Shown: one piece after another, positions 7,841 through 16,738 of the stretch | How the letters are laid out: each line of letters opens with the position of its first letter | Numbering within the stretch: position 1 is the stretch's first letter | Origin: Desulfobulbus propionicus | GTDB lineage: Bacteria > Desulfobacterota > Desulfobulbia > Desulfobulbales > Desulfobulbaceae | Assembly: GCA_002748755.1 (NCBI GenBank) | Contig: PDTD01000019.1 | Coordinates: forward strand, 1-64,000 | Length of the DNA: 64,000 nt | Direction of reading: 5' to 3' | Notes under the pieces: generated by a model | Seen by the model: the letters and a program-made list of their open reading frames with translations, nothing else | Told to the model about the DNA's origin: nothing | The model's database searches: none | Translations under genes and position numbers: made by a program

Positions 7841-9862
7841 CTATTGATCCTCCTTTTCAGGTGCGGAAGCATGGAAACCAGGCAATTCCGGGAGCGCGGG
7901 AGCCTGTTTAACCGGCTTACCTGTGGCATCGGTGACCCTGCGAACCACTCTGGTCGAAACCCGTTTGCCCTTTGCAGAAGCACCCTTGACCATGAATTCG
8001 CTAAAATCAATATCCAGACTGTTGTACCGGGCTCGGGAGGAGGGGACAAGGTTGACCCTGGCCCGTATGCCCTCGGTTCCGATTCTGAAAAACAAAATGG
8101 CGGAGCGTTTATGTTCTTCAAAAAGATGATACTCTCTGTTCACAATAAACTTTGGGGTTTGGAAACGCTTCACATAACAAAGATTCTCTAAACCGTTTCT
8201 ATAGATAACATTAAATACTTTTCCGGATTCCACAATACCCATGTAGAGTAAATTGTTGCCGATAAAAACCTTTTCCGGGACAGGAATCACTTTGTACAGA
8301 CCTGATGTAAAAACAAGAAGAATGCGATCGTACTCCGAGCAACAGAGCTGCATGTCGCTTTGCAGATGCTCGGCTTTGAGCTTGTGACCAATAAATCCAG
8401 TCTCCTTTTGATATACCAGGTTCAGATTGGCCGGGGCAGCAGAACGGGCATCTATTTCGTCCAAGGTGTTAAGTTCACTTGTCCGGGGATAGTCAGGACC
8501 GTAGGTGTTTTTCAACTCCGTTATATAGGAAACGGTGTACCCCACCATGTCCTTGAGTTTCGCCCTGACGGAGCCTATGTTTCTTTCAATCTGGTTGAGT
8601 TCTTTTTGCTGTCTGTTGATGTCATAACGGGAAATACGCCGAATCTTGATAGCCAGAAGCCGCTCGATATCTTCCTTGCTTATCCTTCGCTTGAGTTCCC
8701 CGGTATAGGGTTTGAGCCCCTCGTCAACAGCCTTGACAACATGGGAATAACTGTTCTGTTCTTCGATCTCTTTGTATATACGCTCTTCAATGAATATCTG
8801 TTCCAGTTTTCTGGCATGCCATGTATCCTGGAGCTTGCCCAACTCTAGTTCAAGCTCCCTGCGCAGGGTTTCCAGCAGTTTGTCTGTGTTGCGTTTTAGT
8901 ACCTCCTCAACCTGCAACTCTTGTGGCATGTTGTCGACAATGGTGATCAATGCAGGTGAAACACTGAGCTCACAATCCGTAAAGGCATACAGGGCATCTA
9001 TGGTTTCCTCAGCATGCACCCCTCGGGGCAGCTTGATCTCCACCTCGACCTGTTCAGCCGTATAATCATTGATCGACGCTATTTTCAGTTTGCCTGCCTT
9101 GGCTGCCCGATCCACCGAATCAATCAAGGACTGGGTTGTGAGGTTGTACGGTAGTTCGGTAATCAGGATGGTCTTGGCATCAGGATTCTCCAACCTTGCG
9201 CGGCAACGAATCCGACCGTTGCCATGGTCATAATCACTGACATCCAGAAGACCGCCTTTGGGGAAATCCGGATACAGGGTAAAATCCTTGCCATGCAGAT
9301 AATCCACCTGAGCCTGCAGCAATTCATTGAAATTATGCGGCATGATCTTGGTCGCCATACCCACGGCAATACCTTCAGCTCCCAACAACAGCAGCAGGGG
9401 AATCTTCACCGGCAGGGTGACCGGTTCCTGCATCCGGCCATCATAGGAATCAATAAAGTCTGTCAACTCTTTGTTAAAAAGGGTTGCCCTGGCAAGGGGA
9501 GAAAGACGGCACTCTATATACCTGGCCGCAGATGCCTGGTCACCGGTATAGATGTTCCCAAAGTTACCCTGCCGGTCAATCAAGTACCCTTTATTCGCCA
9601 AATTGACCAGTGCAGCGAAAATGGATTGGTCTCCATGGGGATGCAGTTTCATGGTTTCCCCGACCACGTTGGCGACCTTATGGTAGCGGCCGTCATCCAT
9701 GTTGTGCAAGGTCTGCAGGATTCTTCGCTGTACCGGTTTCAAGCCATCGTCTACATCTGGGATCGCCCGTTCACGAATAACATAGGAGGTATATTCAAGA
9801 AAATTGCCATCAAAAAGCTGATGCAGTTTACCGGGACGTCCCTCAGCTGCTGTCTCGCTCAT
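7841..9862 (-). CDS. parC: DNA topoisomerase IV subunit A (ParC/GyrA family)
   Basis: This is the DNA-cleaving subunit of a type IIA topoisomerase. The N-terminal winged-helix region (DDGLKPVQRRIL), HPHGDQSIFAALVNLA and the catalytic tyrosine in ASAARYIECRLS near residue 120 are present. The C-terminal part is short (673 residues in total) and lacks a full GyrA beta-pinwheel with a GyrA box, which favours topoisomerase IV over gyrase A. Its start overlaps the parE stop by 4 bases on the minus strand, so the two subunits are co-translated. A gyrase assignment cannot be fully excluded by eye. Confidence 0.88.
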   Translation of the reverse strand: MSETAAEGRPGKLHQLFDGNFLEYTSYVIRERAIPDVDDGLKPVQRRILQTLHNMDDGRYHKVANVVGETMKLHPHGDQSIFAALVNLANKGYLIDRQGNFGNIYTGDQASAARYIECRLSPLARATLFNKELTDFIDSYDGRMQEPVTLPVKIPLLLLLGAEGIAVGMATKIMPHNFNELLQAQVDYLHGKDFTLYPDFPKGGLLDVSDYDHGNGRIRCRARLENPDAKTILITELPYNLTTQSLIDSVDRAAKAGKLKIASINDYTAEQVEVEIKLPRGVHAEETIDALYAFTDCELSVSPALITIVDNMPQELQVEEVLKRNTDKLLETLRRELELELGKLQDTWHARKLEQIFIEERIYKEIEEQNSYSHVVKAVDEGLKPYTGELKRRISKEDIERLLAIKIRRISRYDINRQQKELNQIERNIGSVRAKLKDMVGYTVSYITELKNTYGPDYPRTSELNTLDEIDARSAAPANLNLVYQKETGFIGHKLKAEHLQSDMQLCCSEYDRILLVFTSGLYKVIPVPEKVFIGNNLLYMGIVESGKVFNVIYRNGLENLCYVKRFQTPKFIVNREYHLFEEHKRSAILFFRIGTEGIRARVNLVPSSRARYNSLDIDFSEFMVKGASAKGKRVSTRVVRRVTDATGKPVKQAPALPELPGFHASAPEKEDQ

Positions 9863-11685
9863 TCTGGCCTCAGGGTCAGGTGTTGCATAATATACTGGCG
9901 CCGCTGTGGAGTATTTTTTCCCATATAGAATTTCAGCACTCTGCCGACTTCACTCAGGGAATCAATGTGTACCGATTTAAGACGCATTTCTTTTCCTATA
10001 AACTGTTTGAATTCAGCAGGAGAGATCTCTCCCAGCCCTTTGAAGCGCGTAATCTCCACGCTGCGATCTGATTTTCCTGTTGCCTTGAGTGTGGTGCATG
10101 CCTGATGCATCTCCTCCTCTGTGTAGCAGTACAGCGTCTGCTGCTTGTTACGTACTCGGAATATGGGGGTTTCCAGGATAGACACATGCCCCTGCTTGAT
10201 TAGCATCTCAAAATAGTGCAGGAAAAAGGTGAGCAGCAGGTTGCGGATGTGCAAACCGTCCACATCTGCGTCGGTTGCGAGGATGATGCGATCAAAACGG
10301 AGATCAGAAATGGATTGTTCAATGTTCAAGGCTCGCATCAGCGCATACATTTCGTCATTCTTGTACAGCAGGTCAAGGCGCTGACCGAGCACATTCATTG
10401 GCTTGCCTTTGATGGAAAAAACAGCCTGGGTCATGGGATCTCGAGAACTGACAATAGAGCCGGCGGCAGACTGTCCCTCTGTGATGAAAAGCATATTCTC
10501 CCTGCCTGGTTTGGAGGGTTTGCCCTTGGCTGGATGGTATTTACAATCCTTGAGCTGGGGAATTTTGAAGGCGACCTTTTTTGCTTTTACCTTGGCTTCC
10601 TTGCGCACCGACTGCAATTCGCGCCGAACTTTTTCATTATGCAGGACTTTTTCCAGCAACCGTTCCGCTGTGCCGGTCTGCATGTACAGGTGATTGGCCA
10701 CGGCATCCTTCACCGTATGCACTATGGGAGAACGGATATCGGTGTTACCTAGTTTATTTTTGGTCTGGGATTCAAAGACTGGCTCCTGCACCTTGACAGC
10801 CAATACCCCTACTATACCGTCACGGATGTCTTGACCATTACATTTTTTATCACTGAATTCATTGACCCCCTTCAGGATGCCTTCCCGAAATGCGGACAGG
10901 TGTGTGCCCCCCTCACTGGTGTAGGTTCCGTTAACAAAAGAAAAATACGATTCCCCATAGTCGTTGGTATGAGTAAAGGCAAACTCAACGGTTTTGTCCG
11001 CAAAATGCACCGCAGGATAGAGACGTTCGTTCTTGACTTCCTTGTCCAGAAGATCCTGTAAACCTTTTTTTGAAAGAATGGCGCTCCCGTTATAGTGCAG
11101 GGTAAGCCCGGCATTGAGGTAGGCATACCGCCACAACCTCTGCTCTATAAATTCCCGGTCAAAGGAGTAGGCTGGAAACAGCTTGGGATCAGGATGAAAC
11201 TGGACCAAAGTACCGTTTTTTTCCTGACACGCCCCTTCTTCTTCTGCAATCAGCGCCCCTTGAGTAAAGACAGCTTTTTTATACTGTCCATCCCTGTAGG
11301 CAACCACGATGAATGTCCTGGACAAAGCGTTAACCGCTTTGGTGCCGACACCGTTGAGACCTACTGAGAACTGAAAAACATCGGTATTGTATTTAGCTCC
11401 GGTATTTATGGTGGAAACGCATTCGACCACTTTGCCCAGGGGAATTCCCCTGCCATAGTCGCGGACACTACACTGTCCGGTATCATCCACCTCAATATCG
11501 ATTTTTTTGCCGTGTCCCATGATGAATTCGTCTACGGCATTGTCTATCACTTCCTTGAGCAGGATATAGATACCGTCATCGGGATTGGAACCGTTGCCCA
11601 ATCTGCCGATATACATCCCAGGCCGCTTTCGTATATGCTCTAGAGAACTGAGGGTTTTTATGGTCGATTCGTCGTATTCTGGCAT
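9859..11685 (-). CDS. parE: DNA topoisomerase IV subunit B (ParE/GyrB family)
   Basis: This is the ATPase subunit of the pair with parC. GHKL ATPase motifs are clear: EVIDNAVDEF, VRDYGRGIPLGK and GLNGVGTKAVNALS. The TOPRIM domain has ITEGQSAAGS and ILATDADVDGLHIR. It is 608 residues long, without the GyrB-specific insertion. It is first in the parE-parC unit, with the group II intron scar directly upstream of its start. Confidence 0.9.
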   Translation of the reverse strand: MPEYDESTIKTLSSLEHIRKRPGMYIGRLGNGSNPDDGIYILLKEVIDNAVDEFIMGHGKKIDIEVDDTGQCSVRDYGRGIPLGKVVECVSTINTGAKYNTDVFQFSVGLNGVGTKAVNALSRTFIVVAYRDGQYKKAVFTQGALIAEEEGACQEKNGTLVQFHPDPKLFPAYSFDREFIEQRLWRYAYLNAGLTLHYNGSAILSKKGLQDLLDKEVKNERLYPAVHFADKTVEFAFTHTNDYGESYFSFVNGTYTSEGGTHLSAFREGILKGVNEFSDKKCNGQDIRDGIVGVLAVKVQEPVFESQTKNKLGNTDIRSPIVHTVKDAVANHLYMQTGTAERLLEKVLHNEKVRRELQSVRKEAKVKAKKVAFKIPQLKDCKYHPAKGKPSKPGRENMLFITEGQSAAGSIVSSRDPMTQAVFSIKGKPMNVLGQRLDLLYKNDEMYALMRALNIEQSISDLRFDRIILATDADVDGLHIRNLLLTFFLHYFEMLIKQGHVSILETPIFRVRNKQQTLYCYTEEEMHQACTTLKATGKSDRSVEITRFKGLGEISPAEFKQFIGKEMRLKSVHIDSLSEVGRVLKFYMGKNTPQRRQYIMQHLTLRPE

Positions 11686-11714
11686 AAAGGCGAGGGTATA
11701 GAAATTGGTTATTG

Positions 11715-11790
11715 ATCGAGGTAGAACGGCCAGTTATTCGGCCGTACCCTCACAGATCCCTGCGTGCGGTTTTCCCGCACAGGGCTCCTT
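11715..11790 (-). ncRNA. Group II intron 3' end: domains V and VI
   Basis: On the minus strand, 11787 down to 11755 folds as a 33-base domain V hairpin with the AGC triad near its 5' side, a GAAA-type loop (GCGGGAAAACCGC) and the closing GATC. A domain VI-like stem follows (ACGGCC pairing with GGCCGT), and the intron end is near 11715. A second, related copy lies at 34768-34840. Confidence 0.75.
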
Positions 11791-11799
11791 GGTATTCTT

Positions 11800-12400
11800 G
11801 GCTTCGTACAAAAGCATTTTGAGCTCCAGTACCCTGTGATCTAAAGAAGAGGAATTGAAAAGAGAGCCAACAACCCCTCAAAACCGCACCAATTAAGACT
11901 TTTGCACTGACTCCTCCTGTTTAGACACTTAAAACTATCTTGCGGCTCAAGTGATAGAAAAAGCCAAGTGTATCAATGTTGCCACATACACCATAATAAT
12001 GGTAGTGTCCTTGTAGCTTTGCCGCAAAATTCCCCATAATTTTAGTGAGATTTGAAGCGCAACGATTGCTTCTCACCCCTGCCTTCATCTTGAACAAAGC
12101 TTGCTGAAACTTCTTCCGTGCTGTTGTCATTTTGACCAAAGGCTTCTTTTTTCTACTGGTGACCAGGCGGTCATCAAAACCTAGAAAAAAAGCTCTTACT
12201 ATTTTTCGTTTCAAACCTGCTGAATCTTATAGCCTTTGTTTTGTCAGGGGCAAGTTCATGGTTGAATTTGCCAAGACGCTTGGAAAGAACGCGCTCCACC
12301 TGCTTCAAACCACCCTGGTACTGAAAACAGCACACATAATCATCGGCAAACCGAATCAGGTACTCGTTCTCTACATCTTGGTTTACCTACCTTTTCAAAC
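11800..12400 (-). pseudogene. Group II intron-encoded reverse transcriptase/maturase, decayed
   Basis: Minus-strand pieces in several frames match intron-encoded proteins. ENEYLIRFADDYVCCF is the catalytic RT palm motif (YADD type) at about 12370-12325. GKFNHELAPDKTKAIRFSRF follows. The maturase domain has FAAKLQGHYHYYGVCGN and, one frame on, NRRSQCKSLNWCGFEGLL. Frame changes separate the pieces, the stop after FSIPLL is premature, and the N-terminal RT blocks are missing. The intron can no longer move by its own protein. Confidence 0.8.
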
Positions 12401-12819
12401 CATCATGTCTGCATCTAATACCTAACCAAACTTTCCTCGCTGGATACCTGTGCTCGTAACCAATCACGGGGTCTGTACTTCTTAATTATTCTCTACTTCT
12501 GAGGTGTAACCTTTTACGGGTGCTTCAAATTTATGCAAGCACTCTTTGCCTCTCTCCAAGAGTATGCAGGAAAGAGTGATCGTGCAAAGATGAAGTGCTT
12601 GTGATCAGTTAGGATAAAAGGGCTTCCAGGTTACTAATACTTCTCTCATTGCATGCCACTCTCAGGGCTCTGCAAGTCAGGCAACGCTCGGTACGGGCTG
12701 CTGGCTAGGCTTTGCCCGACAGGGCCTTCCTGCTCTATAGCAGGAAACCCTGCACAAAGCACCAAAAGCACCAGGCTTCGCCTGGCAGACCAATGGCGGT
12801 GCCCACCGGCACTGCGCGC

Positions 12820-12952
12820 CGCTGTGAACGCTGAGTCCAGGCGCGGAGGGATTTTACAGCAATGAGCTACAAGTTGCCTGTGCATTTTGTATGTGCAAGA
12901 ATGTTAGAAATACCACCAGCCTTCCGCCGTTTTTTCTAAGGACTTGTTAGGT
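12820..12952 (-). other. attC-like region after the GNAT gene
   Basis: Read on the minus strand, it starts with ACCTAAC (12952-12946), a perfect RYYYAAC core that contains the stop codon of the acetyltransferase gene, as in integron cassettes. It ends near TGGACTCAGCGTTCAC (12839-12824), the segment shared with 1338-1353. No clean GTTRRRY partner is visible, so this may be a degenerate site. The DNA between 12430 and 12820 has no gene that I can support. Confidence 0.35.
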
Positions 12953-13402
12953 TATTTTTTTTATCATTGTATAGCATTCAGTATTAAAATTTAGTTTTTT
13001 GTAAAAATCAATAGCCCTTTGATTATGAGAAAAAACATTTAGCTCGATGTATTTGATATGTTTCTTTTTAAATTCTCTTTGAAGTTTTAAAAGAGTTTCT
13101 TTTCCGTATCCTTTATTACGGTAATTTTTGTAAATAAAGATATCGTAAATGTGTGCTTTTATATTATCAACTTCATACCATATAAAACCTATAACTTTAG
13201 TACCCAATATAAGTTTCTTTATTGTTAATTTGTTAGAGTGAAATATTTGATTAAACAAACAATAAAAGTCATTTTTTGAAATTATTAGCGTATCTTCTTG
13301 GCTAATTATTTTTGATTTTGATAATGCATTAGCATAATTATTGATTGATTTTTCTTGAAAAATTTTAAAATGATCATTAGTCATTTTTTCTAATTTAATC
13401 AT
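12947..13402 (-). CDS. GNAT-family N-acetyltransferase, AT-rich and probably acquired
   Basis: This 151-residue protein has the GNAT acetyl-CoA-binding pattern: VIGFIWYEVDN, then YDIFIYKNYRNKGYGKETLLKLQ (the R/Q-x-x-G-x-G/A loop) and IELNVFSHNQRAIDFYKKLNF. The substrate is unknown; RimI-like or small-molecule acetylation are both possible. The gene is far richer in A and T than its neighbours and lies next to an intron scar. Its TAA stop overlaps the attC-like core ACCTAAC. All this points to a horizontally acquired cassette. Confidence 0.8.
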   Translation of the reverse strand: MIKLEKMTNDHFKIFQEKSINNYANALSKSKIISQEDTLIISKNDFYCLFNQIFHSNKLTIKKLILGTKVIGFIWYEVDNIKAHIYDIFIYKNYRNKGYGKETLLKLQREFKKKHIKYIELNVFSHNQRAIDFYKKLNFNTECYTMIKKIT

Positions 13403-13532
13403 TTCTATATAGCTATTCTTTTTTGTTATTCAAGTTCAATAATCAGTTTAGAATTAAGAAGCATAACAACGCATTGAAGGGGGAAAAGAGGGCTAGTAGG
13501 GAAAGGTGGATTGTACGCTCACATATTACGGT

Positions 13533-13736
13533 TTATTCCATCATGTGCACCCGTCCACAATCAGGGCAGACCCAGGTCGGCCCGTTACTTATCCCCCAGG
13601 TGTTGTCCTGAAAACATGCCGGGCAAATCTGAAACCCACAGGAACAGTTCCAGCAAAAAGGTTGTTGTTTTTTGCAGCAGTGACAGTGAAAATCTCTCCT
13701 GCGGCCTCGTCTTTTCTTGGTAGAGACATCGGTCAT
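13533..13736 (-). CDS. Small cysteine-rich zinc-ribbon protein
   Basis: This 67-residue protein starts with a basic segment (TKKRRGRRRD) and has four closely spaced cysteine groups: CHCC, CWNC, CSCGFQICPAC and CPDC. It probably binds two zinc ions. It ends in a histidine and acidic tail. The function is unknown; nucleic-acid binding is only a guess from the basic N-terminus. Its ATG overlaps the cutA stop (ATGA), so it is translated with cutA. Confidence 0.75.
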   Translation of the reverse strand: MTDVSTKKRRGRRRDFHCHCCKKQQPFCWNCSCGFQICPACFQDNTWGISNGPTWVCPDCGRVHMME

Positions 13737-14068
13737 GGTTGGATATCCGTACGATCAAGTTCCTGATCCAGCCACTGCAGGTAGGGTGCATGGCCATCCA
13801 CAATTTCCAGAGCCAGTATTTCAGGGACCTCATAGGGATGCAGTGTGCAGAGCAAGGCCTGAAGCCGATCAAATAAATCTCGCCGGGTTTTGAGAACACA
13901 CAGGAACTCCTGCTCTTCTTCAACCTTACCCAGCCAATGGTATTGGGAGCGGCAGGGCAGTATTTGCACACAGGCTGCCAACTTGGCCTCAAGAGATGCA
14001 TTGGCTATCTTGCGGGCATCTTTCTCAGAAGAAACAGTGGTTTGCACCTGAATATATAAGCCGTTCAC
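13733..14068 (-). CDS. cutA: Divalent-cation tolerance protein CutA
   Basis: This 111-residue protein is of the trimeric CutA1 family, with the typical VQTTVSSEKDARKIANASLEAKLAACVQIL N-terminal region (residues 7-36, quoted in part), YHWLGKVEEEQEFLCVLKT, and HPYEVPEILALEI. CutA is linked to copper and other metal tolerance, but its biochemical role is not settled. It is coupled to the zinc-ribbon gene downstream. The 313 bases up to coaX show no further gene, only a small GACGAC/GTCGTC hairpin at about 14351-14367. Confidence 0.93.
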   Translation of the reverse strand: MNGLYIQVQTTVSSEKDARKIANASLEAKLAACVQILPCRSQYHWLGKVEEEQEFLCVLKTRRDLFDRLQALLCTLHPYEVPEILALEIVDGHAPYLQWLDQELDRTDIQP

Positions 14069-14381
14069 GGGTTTTCTCCCTGAAAAAGTGATGGTACAGC
14101 TACAAACAGACGGGGCTGGTGCTGGAATAATTTCGCAAAGTGGAATATCTTACCAGCCTGGAAAAAAAAATACAAATGATCTCCCCCGCATTTCTCTTCA
14201 GGCCGTGTATATGCCGTTGTGTTTTTCCAGCGAAGACCGGCTAAACATAACCCGGCAGAGCGGCAAGGGGTACTATCCAGGCTATCGCCTGTTCTTGGGC
14301 ATACCTGGCTACGGAGGAGACAGAAAGCGGGTGGAGAATAGCCCGTAATCCCGACGACTTCAGGTCGTCTGAGGAGGAACC

Positions 14382-15170
14382 ATGCTTTTTGTTGTTGATG
14401 TCGGCAACTCGCACACGGTCAGTGGTGTTTATTTGAAGGACCAACTGATTGCCAACTGGCGGCTGCAATCCAATCAGGATAGAACCGCAGATGAGCTTGC
14501 AATCCGCTATAATGCGCTTTTCCAAATGGCCGGAATCGAACTGAAGGATATCCAGGGTTTTATTGTCTCCTCAGTTGTTCCCACCCTGGAGACAAGCTGG
14601 ATTGATTTTGCTCAATCCTACCTGATGACCTCCTTCAGTCCCCTGGCTGTGAACCACAGCCTGAACCTAAATGGTCTAACAATAAAGCTCGCAAATCCAG
14701 CAGAGGCGGGGGCTGATCGTCTTGTCAATGCGGTAGCAGCCTGGCAGCGATACCATGCCTCCCTGATTGTGGTGGATTTTGGAACGGCAATCACTTTTGA
14801 TTGTGTCAGCTCTCAGATGGAGTATCTTGGCGGAACCATTCACCCTGGTATCGGTATTTCTTTGGATGCCTTAGCCTCACGGACCGCTAAGCTTCCCAGG
14901 CTGGATATTGATGTTACCCCGGAAAATCCCATTGGTACCTCTACGGTACAAGCCATACATTCAGGTATGTTATACGGCTTTGGAGGCCTGATTGATCGCA
15001 TGGTGGAAGTACTGGGAAGGGAGATGGAGCCAGAGGGGAAACATCTCCATGTCATAGCCACAGGTGGAATGGGAAGGCTTATTCAACCATACGCGCACAG
15101 CATTGAAGTCACAGACGAACACCTTACCCTCAAAGGGCTTAAGCTGTTGTTTCAACTAAACAAGGACTAA
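14382..15170 (+). CDS. coaX: Type III pantothenate kinase
   Basis: This enzyme phosphorylates pantothenate in the first step of coenzyme A synthesis. ASKHA-fold motifs are visible: VVDVGNSHTVSGVY at the start (phosphate-1), GADRLVNAVAAW in the middle, VVDFGTAITFDCV (phosphate-2) and VIATGGMGRLI (adenosine). It has 262 residues, the usual length. A GAGGAGG ribosome binding site lies 6 bases before the ATG. The LD-carboxypeptidase gene follows after 3 bases. Confidence 0.95.
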   Translation: MLFVVDVGNSHTVSGVYLKDQLIANWRLQSNQDRTADELAIRYNALFQMAGIELKDIQGFIVSSVVPTLETSWIDFAQSYLMTSFSPLAVNHSLNLNGLTIKLANPAEAGADRLVNAVAAWQRYHASLIVVDFGTAITFDCVSSQMEYLGGTIHPGIGISLDALASRTAKLPRLDIDVTPENPIGTSTVQAIHSGMLYGFGGLIDRMVEVLGREMEPEGKHLHVIATGGMGRLIQPYAHSIEVTDEHLTLKGLKLLFQLNKD

Positions 15171-15173
15171 ACC

Positions 15174-16115
15174 GTGCCGCAGACAGTTTTTCCTAAAAGA
15201 ATACGCAGGGGGGACACCATCGGCCTGTTCTGTCCTGCCGGACCAATTCACGCAACCAAGCCAATGGAGCGGGGAATCCGGGTACTGCAATCCATGGGCT
15301 TTGGAGTGAAGATAGCAGGCGACATACGGAGCGACCATCCCTATCTTGCAGGCAGCGATCAATCACGAGCCGACACCCTGCTCTCCCTATGGTATGACAA
15401 CGATGTTCAGGCGCTGATGGCTGTTCGCGGCGGTTTTGGCTGTATGCGTCTCATGCCGTATCTTGACGTGCAGAGAGTACGAAACAACCCGAAACTGCTC
15501 ATTGGTTTCAGTGATCTCACGGCTCTGCTCCAGGCTTTGTATGTGCAGGCAGGCGTGGTAGGTATCCATGGTCCGGTGGTAACGACGCTGGGAGACCTGG
15601 ACGAACAATCGGCCCGTCATTTTTTCTCACTGATCTGCGGTACCATGAACAGACCGGTTACCAGCCCGAATCTGGAAATACTGCGCCCCGGTTGGAGCCG
15701 GGGCCCCTTGATCGGGGGTAACCTCACCACCCTGGTGCACCTTATCGGCACCCCTTGGGAATGTCCTTGGAAAGGCAGCATTCTTCTCCTGGAAGATACC
15801 GGAGAACCGCTGTACAGGATAGACCGAATGCTGACCCAGCTTGCCTGCAGCGGCAAGCTGGCACAACTGTCCGGTCTGATCCTGGGCAGTTTCGACACCG
15901 GACAGGAAGGGAACGAACTGCCGCAAATCCGCCTTCAAGAGCAGGTCTGGAACCGGGTCCTGGAACTGACTGCACCCTATACGTATCCTGTCTGGGCTCG
16001 CTTCCCTCTGGGACACCAGCAGGCCAACATGGCTCTGCCCATAGGTATGGAGGCGGACATGAATTCGGCAACTGGTCAATTGCTGTTTCTTGCTAAGGAG
16101 GTGCGCTTTCTCTAA
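15174..16115 (+). CDS. LD-carboxypeptidase (S66 family, LdcA/MccF type)
   Basis: Members of this family trim the terminal D-alanine from murein tetrapeptides during cell-wall recycling; MccF relatives cleave microcin C. The N-terminal GDTIGLFCPAGPI, VRGGFGCMRLMPYLD, the nucleophile region LLIGFSDLTALL and GGNLTTLVHLIGTPWE are family blocks. It has 313 residues with a GTG start. The stop TAA at 16113-16115 is the first triplet of a solo terminal repeat of the dispersed 228-bp element. The recycling role is favoured because no microcin genes are near. Confidence 0.88.
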   Translation: MPQTVFPKRIRRGDTIGLFCPAGPIHATKPMERGIRVLQSMGFGVKIAGDIRSDHPYLAGSDQSRADTLLSLWYDNDVQALMAVRGGFGCMRLMPYLDVQRVRNNPKLLIGFSDLTALLQALYVQAGVVGIHGPVVTTLGDLDEQSARHFFSLICGTMNRPVTSPNLEILRPGWSRGPLIGGNLTTLVHLIGTPWECPWKGSILLLEDTGEPLYRIDRMLTQLACSGKLAQLSGLILGSFDTGQEGNELPQIRLQEQVWNRVLELTAPYTYPVWARFPLGHQQANMALPIGMEADMNSATGQLLFLAKEVRFL

Positions 16116-16738
16116 CCCGGATTTCTTATCAGCGCTGGTGAGCCGCCATTTCCTTCTATCTGCTGCAGTATCCAGTCGACGGCTCCCGACAGGTCTGGGG
16201 CAACATAGGCAGGCTGCACGTTCTCGGTCGGTCCGATATAGCGGGCATCTCCTCGCCCGTATCCGGTCAGCACGAGGACCGTTGTCGCCCCGACCGTAGC
16301 CCCGCACCGGATGTCTGACCAACGGTCTCCCACAACAAAGGAACGTTCAAGATCCAGGTTCAGCTCCTCTGCCGCCTGTTCCAGGAGGCCGGGCTTGGGT
16401 TTTCTGCAGGTGCAGGCTTTCCTGAATTCATCCACCTTTGCCTCTGGATGATGGGGACAGACGTACATCCCATCAATATGGCCCTGGTGTCGTTCCAGCT
16501 CCCGATCCAGCATGGTATGGACCTCGTCTAGGAGTTCAGGCGGGAAATACCCTCTTGCCAGACCGGATTGATTGGTCACCACCACAACCGGCACCTTCTG
16601 CCGGTTTAACCGGGCAATGGCTTCTGCGGCACCGGGTAACATAATGAATCTGCTGATATGGTTAATGTAGCCCATCTGCTCATTGATGGTGCCATCGCGG
16701 TCAAGAAAAACCGCTGCTTTTTTATCCGGGTGCGCCAT
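16112..16738 (-). CDS. gmhB: D-glycero-beta-D-manno-heptose-1,7-bisphosphate 7-phosphatase GmhB
   Basis: This HAD-superfamily phosphatase of ADP-heptose synthesis has AVFLDRDGTINEQMGY (nucleophile Asp), VVVTNQSGLARGYF, the zinc loop (CPHHPEAKVDEFRKACTCRKP, quoted through 21 residues as CPHHPEAKVDEF and CTCRKP) and FVVGDRWSDI. The start at 16738 fits this family better than an upstream in-frame codon. The start overlaps the waaF stop, an LPS-core pairing. The last residues (RNPG and stop) are encoded by the solo terminal repeat shared with the convergent gene at 15174-16115. Confidence 0.92.
   Translation of the reverse strand: MAHPDKKAAVFLDRDGTINEQMGYINHISRFIMLPGAAEAIARLNRQKVPVVVVTNQSGLARGYFPPELLDEVHTMLDRELERHQGHIDGMYVCPHHPEAKVDEFRKACTCRKPKPGLLEQAAEELNLDLERSFVVGDRWSDIRCGATVGATTVLVLTGYGRGDARYIGPTENVQPAYVAPDLSGAVDWILQQIEGNGGSPALIRNPG
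16113..16131 (+). repeat. Solo terminal repeat of the 228-bp element
   Basis: TAACCCGGATTTCTTATCA is one end of the family with no body attached. Its first bases form the TAA stop of the plus-strand carboxypeptidase gene and, read on the other strand, the TAG stop of gmhB. It is most likely the scar of a deletion or imprecise excision. Confidence 0.65.

Noticed and set aside
12646-12885. A 79-codon minus-strand frame in the GC-rich part of the attC-like region
   Set aside because: It runs through the palindromic repeat and has no credible start signals; it is probably a by-product of the repeat.
14088-14348. An 86-codon frame between cutA and coaX
   Set aside because: No family resemblance and no good ribosome binding site; it is the sort of frame expected by chance.
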